Source: a virus
DNA: 30,384 nucleotides
Reading direction: 5' to 3' (one strand)
IMG/VR virus record: IMGVR_UViG_3300036791_000669
Location: 1 to 30,384 of that record
Part shown: in pieces, positions 12,918-21,344 of the stretch
How the letters are laid out: each line of letters begins with the position of its first letter
How positions within the stretch are numbered: position 1 is the first letter of the stretch
Position numbers and translations under genes: made by a program
The notes under the pieces: generated by a model
Database searches by the model: none
What the model saw: only the letters and a program-made list of their open reading frames with translations
What the model was told of the DNA's origin: nothing

Positions 12918-12966
12918 GGCAGGGAGGGAGCGCTAGGAGGTGGCATAGCCCTTCCCCCTCCCTGCC
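12918..12966. terminator. Hairpin with 11-bp perfect stem downstream of lysis genes
   Basis: GGCAGGGAGGG at 12918-12928 pairs exactly with 12956-12966. It lies 36 bases after the last lysis gene, where late leftward transcription would end. The loop is 27 bases and no U-tract follows, so it may be a structured element rather than a classical terminator. Confidence 0.45.
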
Positions 12967-12979
12967 AGACTCGCGCAAT

Positions 12980-12995
12980 GCCAACAAATGTTGGC
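12980..12995. promoter_or_regulatory. 16-bp dyad, copy 3 (after lysis genes)
   Basis: GCCAACAAATGTTGGC, with flanks that extend each arm to 10 bp (12977-12998). It sits seven bases beyond the holin-like stop codon. With the copy at 23016 it shares the longest symmetric form. Confidence 0.6.
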
Positions 12996-13001
12996 ATTTC
13001 C

Positions 13002-13181
13002 CTAAGAGGGTCGGTCCCGGATAACGGCAACAATGAACATTGCCAAGCCGCCAATGATGGCAACGGAACCCAAGAGGTCGAAGCGCGCGGTCGTATTGGG
13101 GAGGACCAATACAAGGATGCCCCCGACAACGGCAAGCGCGCCCAAGAGCATCAAATAAATCCGACCTCGCCAAAGCTCCAT
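13002..13181 (-). CDS. Small two-helix membrane protein, holin-like
   Basis: From ATG 13181 the product has 59 residues: a basic start (MELWRGRIY), a first membrane segment LMLLGALAVVGGILVLVL, a short turn PNTTARFD, a second segment LLGSVAIIGGLAMFIVAVI and a charged end RDRPS. Two membrane helices, small size and position directly after the endolysin gene fit a class II-type holin that opens the membrane for the amidase. The in-frame TTG at 13205 would add eight residues inside the endolysin gene. Sequence alone cannot separate holins from other small membrane proteins; the context carries the call. Confidence 0.65.
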   Translation of the reverse strand: MELWRGRIYLMLLGALAVVGGILVLVLPNTTARFDLLGSVAIIGGLAMFIVAVIRDRPS

Positions 13182-13183
13182 AA

Positions 13184-13984
13184 TCAGGTAACCGGAGCCG
13201 TCCAACTAGCGGACCAAGTATCGGGACCAACCAAGCCGTCCGCGGCAAGCCCTTTCTCGGATTGGAAGCTCCGACATACGTCCTCGGACTGAGGACCAAA
13301 TACGGAGTCAACTCCAATCGACCAACCCCTAGCGCTCATTTGAGCTTGCCAAACTCCGACGTCGGGATGGGTCGAGTTATGATCGATGCCGAAGTAATCA
13401 ACATGCAATGGCGGAGCCGGTCCGGCGGGAGCGCTCGGGGTCGGAGGACTCGGAGCGATTGGAGCCCCGCCGGTTGCCATCGAAAGGACCTTATCGATTG
13501 GGAAGTTACCGGTCCCAAAGTCGCAATCAACATGACCCCCTCCCCCGGAGCCGAGGTCGATATGTTGGCAAACCCCTCGACCTCCCCCTTGAGCTTGGGA
13601 AGCCGAGAGCTTGACTAGCGGAATACCAAGCGCGGCGGATTCCTCCGCAAGCCAAGCGGCAGTATTGGCAAGCATATTGCCATGCTCATTCTCCCATTGA
13701 GCCCGAGTCCACTCCGCAAAGCCGCATAGCTCGATAGCTACTGCCGCATCGTTATAGTTCGCTTGGGTCCAAGCCTTATTAGGTCTTTGAACGTAAATCC
13801 CGACCGTATTTACCTTGTCATCGGCTCCGGCATGAGAGCTAACTTCATTCGCACTATTAGCGAAAAAGTTTCCCAAGCTCTCAATAGTCCTAGCCCCCTC
13901 TGCCGTATGGAGGACCAAAATCCTCGCGGAGCCGCTCCGGCTTGAATAGTTGGGGGAGGGCATAGACACTCGGATAAGGCTCAT
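13184..13984 (-). CDS. Endolysin: N-acetylmuramoyl-L-alanine amidase with peptidoglycan-binding domain
   Basis: Residues 1-165 form an Amidase_2/PGRP-type domain: ILVLHTAEG gives the first zinc-binding His, SSHAGAD follows, and the late QHIDLGSGGGGHVDCD supplies the second His and Cys ligands. After a Pro/Ala linker (APSPPTPSAPAGPAPP) the last 70 residues, with VGVWQAQMSARGWSIGVDSVFG and LAADGLVGPDTWSASW, form a peptidoglycan-binding domain of the PG_binding_1 type. It would cut the amide bond between muramic acid and the stem peptide at lysis. No signal peptide is present, so it depends on a holin. No lipid esterase (LysB) is seen in the window. The start overlaps the previous gene as ATGA. 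Confidence 0.9.
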   Translation of the reverse strand: MSLIRVSMPSPNYSSRSGSARILVLHTAEGARTIESLGNFFANSANEVSSHAGADDKVNTVGIYVQRPNKAWTQANYNDAAVAIELCGFAEWTRAQWENEHGNMLANTAAWLAEESAALGIPLVKLSASQAQGGGRGVCQHIDLGSGGGGHVDCDFGTGNFPIDKVLSMATGGAPIAPSPPTPSAPAGPAPPLHVDYFGIDHNSTHPDVGVWQAQMSARGWSIGVDSVFGPQSEDVCRSFQSEKGLAADGLVGPDTWSASWTAPVT

Positions 13985-14172
13985 CGCTCTCCCTCATAAC
14001 CAATCTCATCCTCGACGCGCTCCCAAAACCGCTCTCTAAACGGTCCGGGCTCATCATCGGGAATCCGCTCCGGATGGGACGGCTCCCGGTCGAGCTTGCG
14101 AGGTCCCGGCCAATCGACGTCATTGACAAAGCGCTCCGGCGGTATCTCCGGCTCCCTCTCTCGCTTAGGCAT
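13981..14172 (-). CDS. Small charged, proline-rich protein
   Basis: This 63-residue frame, MPKREREPEIPPERFVNDVDWPGPRKLDREPSHPERIPDD ... ERFWERVEDEIGYEGER, is built almost only from charged residues and proline, so it is probably disordered. The ATG at 14172 was preferred to an upstream in-frame start at 14244 because the latter would cover the 27-residue gene. It ends ATGA into the endolysin. Function unknown. Confidence 0.5.
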   Translation of the reverse strand: MPKREREPEIPPERFVNDVDWPGPRKLDREPSHPERIPDDEPGPFRERFWERVEDEIGYEGER

Positions 14173-14248
14173 TATCGGGCTCTTCGGGCTCGGGAGTCTC
14201 GGGCTCTTCCGGCTCCGGTACTGGCTCGGGCTCAGGAGTTGCACTCAT
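14165..14248 (-). CDS. Tiny Pro-Glu repeat peptide of 27 residues
   Basis: MSATPEPEPVPEPEEPETPE is followed by PEEPDNA and a stop. AAAGGA lies 9 bases before ATG 14248, a good ribosome binding site, and nothing else starts here. PE-rich repeats are rigid and extended; such peptides are sometimes linkers or virion-associated. It overlaps the next gene by eight bases. It could also simply be a translated leader. Confidence 0.45.
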   Translation of the reverse strand: MSATPEPEPVPEPEEPETPEPEEPDNA

Positions 14249-14265
14249 TTGATTGATTCCTTTCT

Positions 14266-14604
14266 CTATGGCTCGACGGGAGTCCCGTCCTCATTAAAGT
14301 AAAGGTCCGCGACAACAGGATAGTTAGCTTGAGTCAAACTCAAGAGGTCGTCATCGGTAACCTTCGCTTGATCGATGGTCCCGTCCCCGTTATCGACCTT
14401 ATCGCCAATGCCGGGACCGGCCGCGTCCAATCGAGTAAAAGCCAGCGCTAATCCCGGTTGCTCTTTGAGCAATGCATTTGATACGGCAACCCAAGCCGGA
14501 CGTTGGTCATCCTTGTAAATCCCGGCTTGCTGGATAGCCGCGGCTCGACTCCGTTGTTGAAAGTAAAAGTCCGCTTCCAATGCCGCTTGAGCTTGATAAC
14601 TCAT
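14266..14604 (-). CDS. Small protein downstream of tail fibre gene
   Basis: The 112-residue product starts MSYQAQAALEADFYFQQRSRAAAIQQAGIYKDDQRPAW and ends with DADLYFNEDGTPVEP-like residues. The helix-rich first part and an acidic end fit a small virion or assembly protein; actinophages often have a protein of this kind between tail fibre and lysis genes. GGGAGG stands at a good distance before ATG 14604. Function not known. Confidence 0.6.
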   Translation of the reverse strand: MSYQAQAALEADFYFQQRSRAAAIQQAGIYKDDQRPAWVAVSNALLKEQPGLALAFTRLDAAGPGIGDKVDNGDGTIDQAKVTDDDLLSLTQANYPVVADLYFNEDGTPVEP

Positions 14605-14613
14605 GATTCCTCC

Positions 14614-15630
14614 CTAACCGGTTCCCATATATTTAGCCGACATGAACACTTGCGCTTTACCCCCTTGACCACCAACCCCCGCCGCGTTTGTACTCGATAC
14701 GGTGATTGTGATTTGTTCGCCCGCGACAAGGTAGGCAGTAACGACCGCGGTCGGACCTCCGCCCCAAGAGTGTTGGTTGCCGTAGTTTTGTGAGCACAAA
14801 TCGCCTTGGAGGTTGCTATGGACATTGCAATAGTTGGAGTTTGCTACTTGCCCGCCCGTCCCCGTCCAATGCCCCTTTAGCTCATAAATGCCCGGTATCG
14901 GAGCGGTAAACGTGCTTTGACCGGTAAACAGTCCATAATCATCCTTTACCCTTTGATCGAAGCCCAAGACCGATCCGCCGGTTGTCACCGTATAGGCCGC
15001 GTTCCGGTACCAATGGGAAAAGATTACGTCCCGCGCCTTTCTCCATGCTCCGCCATTGACGCCATTCTTTGCAACCCAAACCTCTCCGGTCGCATCCGTA
15101 AAGCTCTGTACCGCTGAGCCCGAGGTTACCGGCGGAGGGAGGTCGCTCCCCGTTACTGCCAAGCCAAACTTGCGGATATCGACAATATCCGCTTGAGCAA
15201 TGGCGGCAGAGCCCCCCGGTCGATTGACTTGAGCTATACCGACACTCCCTAGCGGGATGGCCGGAGGTACGGGACCACTCGCGACCTCGACCCCCTCCAA
15301 GTGACTAAATATCCAATCGTTATTGATCCCGCCATCGAGGTCCGCGCCACGCGCCGAACAGAGGACCAAATCAACTCGGCTTAGACCGGATGCGGGAGCA
15401 TTGAGCAATAAGAGTTGCTCGATGGCATCCGAGACACAAAGGACGGAACCGGTATTGTTTGCGGTCGGAATGGCGGCAGAGCCCGGAGCAATGTCAACCG
15501 TTAGACCTCCCGCCGCGGATACCTCCATACCCAATACCCGCGCGTCCGGCCATAGCGCTCCGAGTAACCGCCGGTCAATCGATGCGGCATATGAGCCCGC
15601 TTGCTCCCATAATGGCGTAAATCGAGTCAT
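14614..15630 (-). CDS. Tail fibre / receptor-binding candidate with C1q-like end
   Basis: The 338 residues divide into an N-terminal part (1-165) with VSAAGGLTVDIAPGSAAI and VDLVLCSARG, resembling the baseplate-attachment region of actinophage minor tail proteins, a short linker, and a C-terminal domain (about 205-338). The latter has STFTAPIPGIYELKGHWTG and a final GEQITITVSSTNAAG, the pattern of C1q/TNF-like beta-sandwich domains used by phage tail fibres for trimerisation and surface binding. A glycine-rich insert (NYGNQHSWGGG) could form the receptor-contact loop. AGGAGA stands before ATG 15630. The host receptor cannot be guessed. Confidence 0.7.
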   Translation of the reverse strand: MTRFTPLWEQAGSYAASIDRRLLGALWPDARVLGMEVSAAGGLTVDIAPGSAAIPTANNTGSVLCVSDAIEQLLLLNAPASGLSRVDLVLCSARGADLDGGINNDWIFSHLEGVEVASGPVPPAIPLGSVGIAQVNRPGGSAAIAQADIVDIRKFGLAVTGSDLPPPVTSGSAVQSFTDATGEVWVAKNGVNGGAWRKARDVIFSHWYRNAAYTVTTGGSVLGFDQRVKDDYGLFTGQSTFTAPIPGIYELKGHWTGTGGQVANSNYCNVHSNLQGDLCSQNYGNQHSWGGGPTAVVTAYLVAGEQITITVSSTNAAGVGGQGGKAQVFMSAKYMGTG

Positions 15631-15634
15631 GGTC

Positions 15635-17191
15635 CTATCTCCTAGCTAAAGCGTCAATGTCGCGACTCGCGGCAGTAGTAAGGTCGGCAAACGTCACACT
15701 CGACCGGCCCACCGTAAGCCCTATTTCCTCTCCGCCATCCTCCCCGACAACAAAGCTAATCCCGACAACGCGGAGCGTAATATCGACGTCGAGCCTCCCT
15801 GCCTTGATAATCAGTCGGCATATGTCTCCCATCCGCGGCTTTCCCCAAGAGTAAGCATTAGGCCGAAGGGTCAAACTATAGGACGGCTCAAGGACCGCGG
15901 CAGACTTGAGATATCCATTGGCATGTTGTTGCAAAGTCGCTTGGACCGATACGTCCGAATCATTAAAGCCCGCCATCCAAAGCCCTTGAGCGTCTTGGGT
16001 TACATTGTTGGAGCTTGGGTCGGTAGCCTCCGCATAGAGTTGGACGGCATTAGGGTCCGATTGCCCATTATTGCCAAGGTTGCGGACGTAGTTTGCATAA
16101 TCTCCGCTATTGACGCTCCGGCTCAGAGCCCGTACCGTCGAGCCGTACTCAAGGATGACCTCATAGTCTCGCAATGTCCCTTGATAGGGAAAGAAAACTC
16201 TTACTTGGTCATCCGAGGTCGGGGGAGAGGCTTGCATACCGGGGATTACGTCAAAGTCAAAGCCTCCCTCGACCGCGGCCAGATTGGCAAAAGCCTCCGA
16301 TACGTCTTGCTGAGCGGCATATTGCCGGTCCCGCCTACTTCCGCTCAATCCCCTTGCCGCTCCGGCAGGGTCAACAGTGACAACATGCAAAGGCAAATAG
16401 CATCCGGGCGCGAGATTGACGTTGCCAGAGGTCTTGACTTGCTTTGCTCCCCAATCAATGAGATTGGCGGCAATAGTATCTTGGTCAACCTGAGCGAAGT
16501 TTTGCTTACTAGTGAGAATCCGCCGCTTGAGCATATCGAGGTAATCATGGCAGGTAAACGTAACGGTATCGGTTTGCTCCGAGAGAGTGTCTTGACTCTG
16601 AGCAACTATCCCTCTAAATAGCGGGATATCGAGTCCGCTTTGTTCATCAAATCGCCAAGCCATAACGTCAGTCTCTAACTCTTTGATGAGTTGAGCCGCG
16701 GGAGAATGACCCTCGACCGTAAAGCTCAGGATTGCCGAGTCATTGAGCTTTTGCTCCAAATGAATACTCCGCGCGTTCCATATCTCGGCAATGAAGAGGT
16801 CCGTTGTCGGATTGACTGTCGGAACAAAAGCCCGCTCATGAAGCGTCAGCCTCCATAGGCTCGGACCATGAGAGGTAATCACTTCCGGAGGGACCCCCCC
16901 GGCATAATCAGTAATGAGGAAGTCTGCGGCTCCGAGAGTGTCTCCCGGTTGTTGCCGCTCATTCATTACCGTTGTCGGACCAACCCATTGAGGTCCTGTT
17001 TCCGCTTTAACATGAAGCTTCAAATGCCCGCTATCGATAACGGTATAGGGATAAACATATGCCCCCAACCGCCATTGCCAACCGGAGCCGCTACCGGGAG
17101 GGAAAGGACCTCCATAAACGTCAACGTCGTAGGTCGTGTCCCTTTGAGCCTTGTCCGGAAAGATTGATGAGATATTTCCCCAAGCCGTCAT
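15635..17191 (-). CDS. Large minor tail protein (tail-tip hub / Tal-like)
   Basis: From ATG 17191 the protein has 518 residues. The start overlaps the distal tail stop as ATGA; the frame is open 36 codons further but only inside that gene. The middle part (LIKELETDVMAWRFDEQSGLDIPLFRGIVAQSQ and TVTFTCHDYLDMLKRRIL) is typical of the hub proteins that follow the distal tail gene in actinophages. A domain near the end has the Gln-Ala-rich helix and SYSLTLRPNAYSWGKPRMGDICRL strands of such hubs. It would close the tail tube and link it to the fibre. No peptidase motif was seen. Confidence 0.75.
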   Translation of the reverse strand: MTAWGNISSIFPDKAQRDTTYDVDVYGGPFPPGSGSGWQWRLGAYVYPYTVIDSGHLKLHVKAETGPQWVGPTTVMNERQQPGDTLGAADFLITDYAGGVPPEVITSHGPSLWRLTLHERAFVPTVNPTTDLFIAEIWNARSIHLEQKLNDSAILSFTVEGHSPAAQLIKELETDVMAWRFDEQSGLDIPLFRGIVAQSQDTLSEQTDTVTFTCHDYLDMLKRRILTSKQNFAQVDQDTIAANLIDWGAKQVKTSGNVNLAPGCYLPLHVVTVDPAGAARGLSGSRRDRQYAAQQDVSEAFANLAAVEGGFDFDVIPGMQASPPTSDDQVRVFFPYQGTLRDYEVILEYGSTVRALSRSVNSGDYANYVRNLGNNGQSDPNAVQLYAEATDPSSNNVTQDAQGLWMAGFNDSDVSVQATLQQHANGYLKSAAVLEPSYSLTLRPNAYSWGKPRMGDICRLIIKAGRLDVDITLRVVGISFVVGEDGGEEIGLTVGRSSVTFADLTTAASRDIDALARR

Positions 17192-18087
17192 ATCAGATAA
17201 AGGTCCTGCCAATAGGCTTCTACTTGGGTAATGCCGGAGGTCGATGAGCCGCTTAAGCTCAAATAGTTGACGTATGGGCTCGATTGGAGAAACGGCCAAG
17301 TTGTCGCGCCGAAGTCAAGCCGATTGACAACCGATTGAGCCGGGTCCCCATCAATCCGCGCCGTATGATTGCGGACGTCGATATCAAGCCATTGACCGGG
17401 GTCAACAGTAAGTGAGGACTCAAAGCGGATGCCTCCGGTTATATCGTCCCCCGAGTCCGTTTGAGAGACAATCTCGATATACGGTCCCGTTATCGGACCA
17501 TAGACCCTGAGAAATGGAGGGACGGCAATATCTCCGTCAGTGTAGAGAACCGCGACCGATGGCGCGCCGGAGCCCGGAGGGTAAATCCTGGCATATGCGA
17601 GGTTGTAAGCCCTTCCGGGCGGAGAGGATGAACCGGACCATGCTCGACCGGATTTAAGCGCGGCATCCCGGATTACCGGGTCCGGCGCGACCCAAGAGAG
17701 TTGAAACTGCCGGAGTCCGGGACTCGGCATCGGAGCCGCAAACGCGCTAGCTCGGAGGACTATGACCCGCTCGATATCTTTGCTCGACAGGGTTCGATAA
17801 TGAAGCTCGGGACGCGCTCCCGGATTCATATACGGACCAAAGGCATCGATAATATCGTCAAGAGGGACCGTAGCTCCCGGCCATGCCGTTATCTTTGCCG
17901 TGACTACTCGACCGCCAAAGTAGCGCGTTTGGTCATCAATACCATGTTGAGCCGGTCGGTTATTAGTGACGTCCCGGACGTCCGGATAACCAATATCAAG
18001 CTCAGTCATGGCATAACCGGCGGCATAGTCATCGAGCGGCATTATGCGGTCATCGAGGACCAACCAAGCGGAGCGCTTCGATGCCAT
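17188..18087 (-). CDS. Distal tail protein (Dit-like)
   Basis: The 299-residue product from ATG 18087 follows the tape measure gene, as Dit genes do. It has an N-terminal beta-rich domain ending in RYFGGRVVTAKITAWPG and a C-terminal galectin-like region with FLRVYGPITGPYIEIV and QWLDIDVRNHTARIDG. The latter two stretches are typical of siphovirus tail-component proteins. It should form the hexameric ring at the tail end. AAAGGA is 8 bases before the ATG; the longer frame to 18117 overlaps the tape measure gene and lacks a site. Confidence 0.8.
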   Translation of the reverse strand: MASKRSAWLVLDDRIMPLDDYAAGYAMTELDIGYPDVRDVTNNRPAQHGIDDQTRYFGGRVVTAKITAWPGATVPLDDIIDAFGPYMNPGARPELHYRTLSSKDIERVIVLRASAFAAPMPSPGLRQFQLSWVAPDPVIRDAALKSGRAWSGSSSPPGRAYNLAYARIYPPGSGAPSVAVLYTDGDIAVPPFLRVYGPITGPYIEIVSQTDSGDDITGGIRFESSLTVDPGQWLDIDVRNHTARIDGDPAQSVVNRLDFGATTWPFLQSSPYVNYLSLSGSSTSGITQVEAYWQDLYLI

Positions 18088-18089
18088 CC

Positions 18090-21023
18090 CTAAATCCTTT
18101 GCGTTTGTACGGTCCAAGCGGCTTGCTTCATAAAGACCTCGATATCAAGCCGCTCATTGAAGTTTGCTTGCTCGACCACTACCGCCGGAGCGCTTCGACC
18201 GGCTCCGACTCCGACTCCCCCAAACGGAAAGGGTCCGAGGTCGCTCGGAACCGGAATGACGCTTTGGAGCGCGCTATTGACGGAGCCGCCATATTGCTCG
18301 ATGCCTGCCGCGATCCCGAGAGATATCCATTTACCGACCTCATCCCGGAAGAGCTTGGAGGGAGAGCCGATGCCGAGAAACTTTTTAATGGGTCCGGGGA
18401 TCATGCTAGTTACGGCATTAATGAGGCTCCCGGCCATTGATTGCACTCCGCGAATCATGCCGCTAATCATCGATGAGCCGACGTTATAGAGCCATCCCCC
18501 GGCATCCCCGATAGCTCCGAGGACCCTCGATGCCATACCGGAAAGCCAGCTAGCGGCTCCCCCCCAAGCCGAAGTAATGCCGTTGAGAAAGCCGTTAATC
18601 AGGTTGCCTCCGACTCCCGTCAACGCTCCCGGTATACCGGAGATGGCTCCCCAAATCTTGCCCCAAAGACCGCCAAACCATCCGGCAATCGCGCCGATGC
18701 CCCAAGCTACGGCTCCAATCATGCCGCTCAGCATCGAGCTAAAGAATCCGATGATGGCTCCGAAGAGTCCCGAGATAGCCCCCATGACCTTTCCCGGCAT
18801 ACTGGCGAACCAAGAGACTACGTTAGCGACAATCCGGACCACGGTACTAATGATCCCGGCTGCCAGATTGGTAAACCAAAGCAAGACCTTGCCAACCATC
18901 GGGATAACCGCGTTGAGGACTCCCGCCACTAGTTGCACAAACCAAGCGACTACCTGAGCGATTATGCCGATGAGCTTGGTTAGGGGGACAAGGATTACCG
19001 TCAATAGTTGGATTAGTGGCGGCAAGAGGGTCACTATAAGTTGGATGATTGGCGGCAAGAGCGGCAATAAGGCTTGGACTAGCGTAATGAGTAGCTGAGC
19101 CAATGGCGGCAGTATCGGCATCAATGCCGTTATGAGGTTGGCCGCGAGGTCGAGGATCATTCCGATAATCGGCATCAAGGCATCGATAATGAGCCCGAAG
19201 GTATTTGCTAGTTGAATGATGATGGGTATGAGGATGGGGAGGACTTTGGCGAGGACCTTGCCGATGAGGTCGGCCAGCATGGTTATCAACGGCATAAGAG
19301 CCGTCATAGCCTTTTGCAATATGGTCCCGAACGCGCTCGCGAGCTTGGTAATCAAAGGGATCAAGACCGGCAAGAGCTTTGCCAGAGTATCGCCAATGAG
19401 CTTCGCCAATGTCGTTATGAGCGGCATTATCGCTCCGAGAGCTTGCCCGAGAATGTTCGCAAACACTCCGGCAAGTTGCGTAACGGCAGGCATAAGGGCA
19501 ACTAGGACTTGAGCTATTACCGAGATAACCTGCCGGAGAGGACCGCTTAACGCTCCGACTATTTGAAGGATAGCGGTCATGAGGACGGAAAAGACCGGAG
19601 CCAGAGCCGATATAGCTTGGCTCAGGACCGGACCAAGGATATTGATGAGCGGCTTGATGGCAGGCAATAGGGCTTGGACTACTGCGATGAGAGCCCCGAA
19701 TACCTCGGTAATAATCGGCATCAAGGCTTGAATCACCGGACCAAGTTGGTCCGAGAAAGCCTTGACCAAATCCATTATCGGACCGACCAAACCCATAAGC
19801 ATCTTGGCAAGGTCCATCAAGCCTTGCCGGAAAGCCGGAGAGGTCGCGACCAAAGCCAAGAGAACCGATACAAACGGATTGAGCGCGCCGGTAACGGATT
19901 GGATGATGGGTCCGAGGGGTCCAAAGACTCCGGCCAGATTGGCTCCGCCTACCTTGAGCAACATGCCCGCAATCGGGGCTAGGACGGGAGCTAAGCCGCT
20001 CAAGCTCGACATAAGCCCCGAGATGCCTTGCCCCCCTTGGGCTCCGAAGTCCTTGACCTTGCCGGTTAAGCCGTCGAGAAACTGTCCGATCTTTTGAAAT
20101 GCCGGAGCGAGTTGTTGGACAATGATATTGACGATTGGAGTTATTAGGGGCTCGATGGCTCGGATGAGGTCAGCAAACTTATTTGCCCATTCAAGCGCTA
20201 AGCCTCCCCCGGCTTTTGATATGAAGGGCTCGACTATGGCGGAGCCGACGTCCCTCATGGCTCCCTTTACTCGATCCATTGCTCCGGACCAAGTGTTTTT
20301 GACATTTGCCGCCGCGCCGCCAAAGCGAGTCTCCATACCCTTTGCCAGAGCATCGAGCGCTACATTGGCGTCGAGGCTTCCCGCGGTTATCTCATCCTTG
20401 ATTTGCTGACCGGTCTTGCCCATCGAGGACCCTATGAGGTCAGCGGCATTGATACCCCGTTGAGCAAACTGCATTAAATCTTGACCGGTTATCTTCCCCG
20501 CCGCGGATATCTGACTCATGATGGTCGATATCTCGCTTATTTGCTGAGCGCTCCCGCCGGTTGCCGCTACGGCATCTTGAATAGCTCCGAGGTACGGAAT
20601 GACCTTTTGAGTCTCGATGCCAAAGGCAAGCATTTGCTGACTTGCCTCGATGAATGCTTGCCGAGGGAAGGGAGAGGTCTTAGCAAATGCGGCAATACTC
20701 GCCATCATCTTATTAGCGGCATCTTGCGATCCGAGGATGGTCTTAAATGCCGCATTGGACGTTTGCGCCAGAGTGTTATATGAGACTCCGGCTTTGATGG
20801 TTGCCGCTCCGAATGCGGTCGCGGCTCCGGCGGCAACGGTAAAACCGGTCGCGAGGACCTTGCCTGCCGTCGAAGCCGCTTTACCCAATCCCGACGTTAT
20901 GCGGTCGCCAATCGACTTTGAGGCATTATCCCCGGCTTGCGTCGATGCTTTCGCTATCTCTTGGGCGAGCCGTTGAGTATTGGCGGTTACTAGGACTTGG
21001 AGCGCGGAGTATTCACCGGCCAT
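18090..21023 (-). CDS. Tape measure protein
   Basis: At 977 residues this is the longest gene. Residues 60-240 form a TP901-type tape measure domain (TIKAGVSYNTLAQTSNAAFKTIL ... KITGQDLMQFAQRGINAADLIG). Residues about 285-720 are very hydrophobic helices with regular prolines (PLITxLAxLIGxxLAK). Two neighbouring 44-residue units (about 531-618) are clear duplicates. The end contains IPGPIKKFLGIGSPSKLF, usual in actinophage tape measures. At about 0.15 nm per residue, a value known from other siphophages, the tail would be near 145 nm. No lysozyme or peptidase insertion is seen. The start overlaps the chaperone gene by 11 bases. Confidence 0.93.
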   Translation of the reverse strand: MAGEYSALQVLVTANTQRLAQEIAKASTQAGDNASKSIGDRITSGLGKAASTAGKVLATGFTVAAGAATAFGAATIKAGVSYNTLAQTSNAAFKTILGSQDAANKMMASIAAFAKTSPFPRQAFIEASQQMLAFGIETQKVIPYLGAIQDAVAATGGSAQQISEISTIMSQISAAGKITGQDLMQFAQRGINAADLIGSSMGKTGQQIKDEITAGSLDANVALDALAKGMETRFGGAAANVKNTWSGAMDRVKGAMRDVGSAIVEPFISKAGGGLALEWANKFADLIRAIEPLITPIVNIIVQQLAPAFQKIGQFLDGLTGKVKDFGAQGGQGISGLMSSLSGLAPVLAPIAGMLLKVGGANLAGVFGPLGPIIQSVTGALNPFVSVLLALVATSPAFRQGLMDLAKMLMGLVGPIMDLVKAFSDQLGPVIQALMPIITEVFGALIAVVQALLPAIKPLINILGPVLSQAISALAPVFSVLMTAILQIVGALSGPLRQVISVIAQVLVALMPAVTQLAGVFANILGQALGAIMPLITTLAKLIGDTLAKLLPVLIPLITKLASAFGTILQKAMTALMPLITMLADLIGKVLAKVLPILIPIIIQLANTFGLIIDALMPIIGMILDLAANLITALMPILPPLAQLLITLVQALLPLLPPIIQLIVTLLPPLIQLLTVILVPLTKLIGIIAQVVAWFVQLVAGVLNAVIPMVGKVLLWFTNLAAGIISTVVRIVANVVSWFASMPGKVMGAISGLFGAIIGFFSSMLSGMIGAVAWGIGAIAGWFGGLWGKIWGAISGIPGALTGVGGNLINGFLNGITSAWGGAASWLSGMASRVLGAIGDAGGWLYNVGSSMISGMIRGVQSMAGSLINAVTSMIPGPIKKFLGIGSPSKLFRDEVGKWISLGIAAGIEQYGGSVNSALQSVIPVPSDLGPFPFGGVGVGAGRSAPAVVVEQANFNERLDIEVFMKQAAWTVQTQRI

Positions 21024-21336
21024 TTGTTACCCCCTCTCCCTTGAGAAATGCTCCAAGTTGTCCCCATCCCATTTGAGTACCGGGAGGCTTAGGTTTGGAC
21101 TTGCCCGGTCGAGGTAAAGGCTTTGGTTGCTGAGCCTTGGAGCCCGCAACCTTCATGACAACCCAAGTCAAGGCATCGACGGCATCATTAAGTCGAGCCA
21201 GTAAATGAGCCTCATTCGACCAAGAGGCTTCCTCTACTCGGGTCAACGCTCCCGGAGGCAAGCGCCGCGCCAGTACATGAATCTTCCGAAGCGATACCGA
21301 GGGGTCGAGGGTATCGATCCCGTATACCGCCATCAT
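21013..21336 (-). CDS. Tail assembly chaperone, frameshifted (T) part
   Basis: The 107-residue frame starting MMAVYGIDTLDPSVSLRKIHVLARRLPPGAL continues to a basic, Pro-rich end. In tail phages this part is normally made only as a -1 fusion to the preceding G protein. Consistent with that, the frame is open upstream of the ATG, and the extra residues GFIAAARARFDPDIEAA join well onto it. A separate product starting at 21336 has no ribosome binding site. The protein would guide tape-measure folding and tail tube assembly. Confidence 0.7.
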   Translation of the reverse strand: MMAVYGIDTLDPSVSLRKIHVLARRLPPGALTRVEEASWSNEAHLLARLNDAVDALTWVVMKVAGSKAQQPKPLPRPGKSKPKPPGTQMGWGQLGAFLKGEGVTNGR

Positions 21337-21344
21337 GGCGGCTT

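Larger units (their letters stand above)
12653..13001. promoter_or_regulatory. Non-coding control region between lysis genes and accessory operon
   Basis: These 349 bases contain no convincing gene on either strand. In leftward order they hold a 16-bp dyad (12980-12995), a strong hairpin (12918-12966), a candidate promoter with an operator-like 9-mer (12719-12746) and the start-associated motif (12674-12684, GAGAACAGGGA on the minus strand). The layout suggests the end of late transcription and the start of accessory-operon transcription. Confidence 0.55.

Noticed and set aside
12853-13317. Long leftward frame across the control region and lysis genes
   Set aside because: It covers two better genes in other frames, crosses the dyad and hairpin, and gives a Cys/Arg/Leu-rich protein without domain features or a ribosome binding site.
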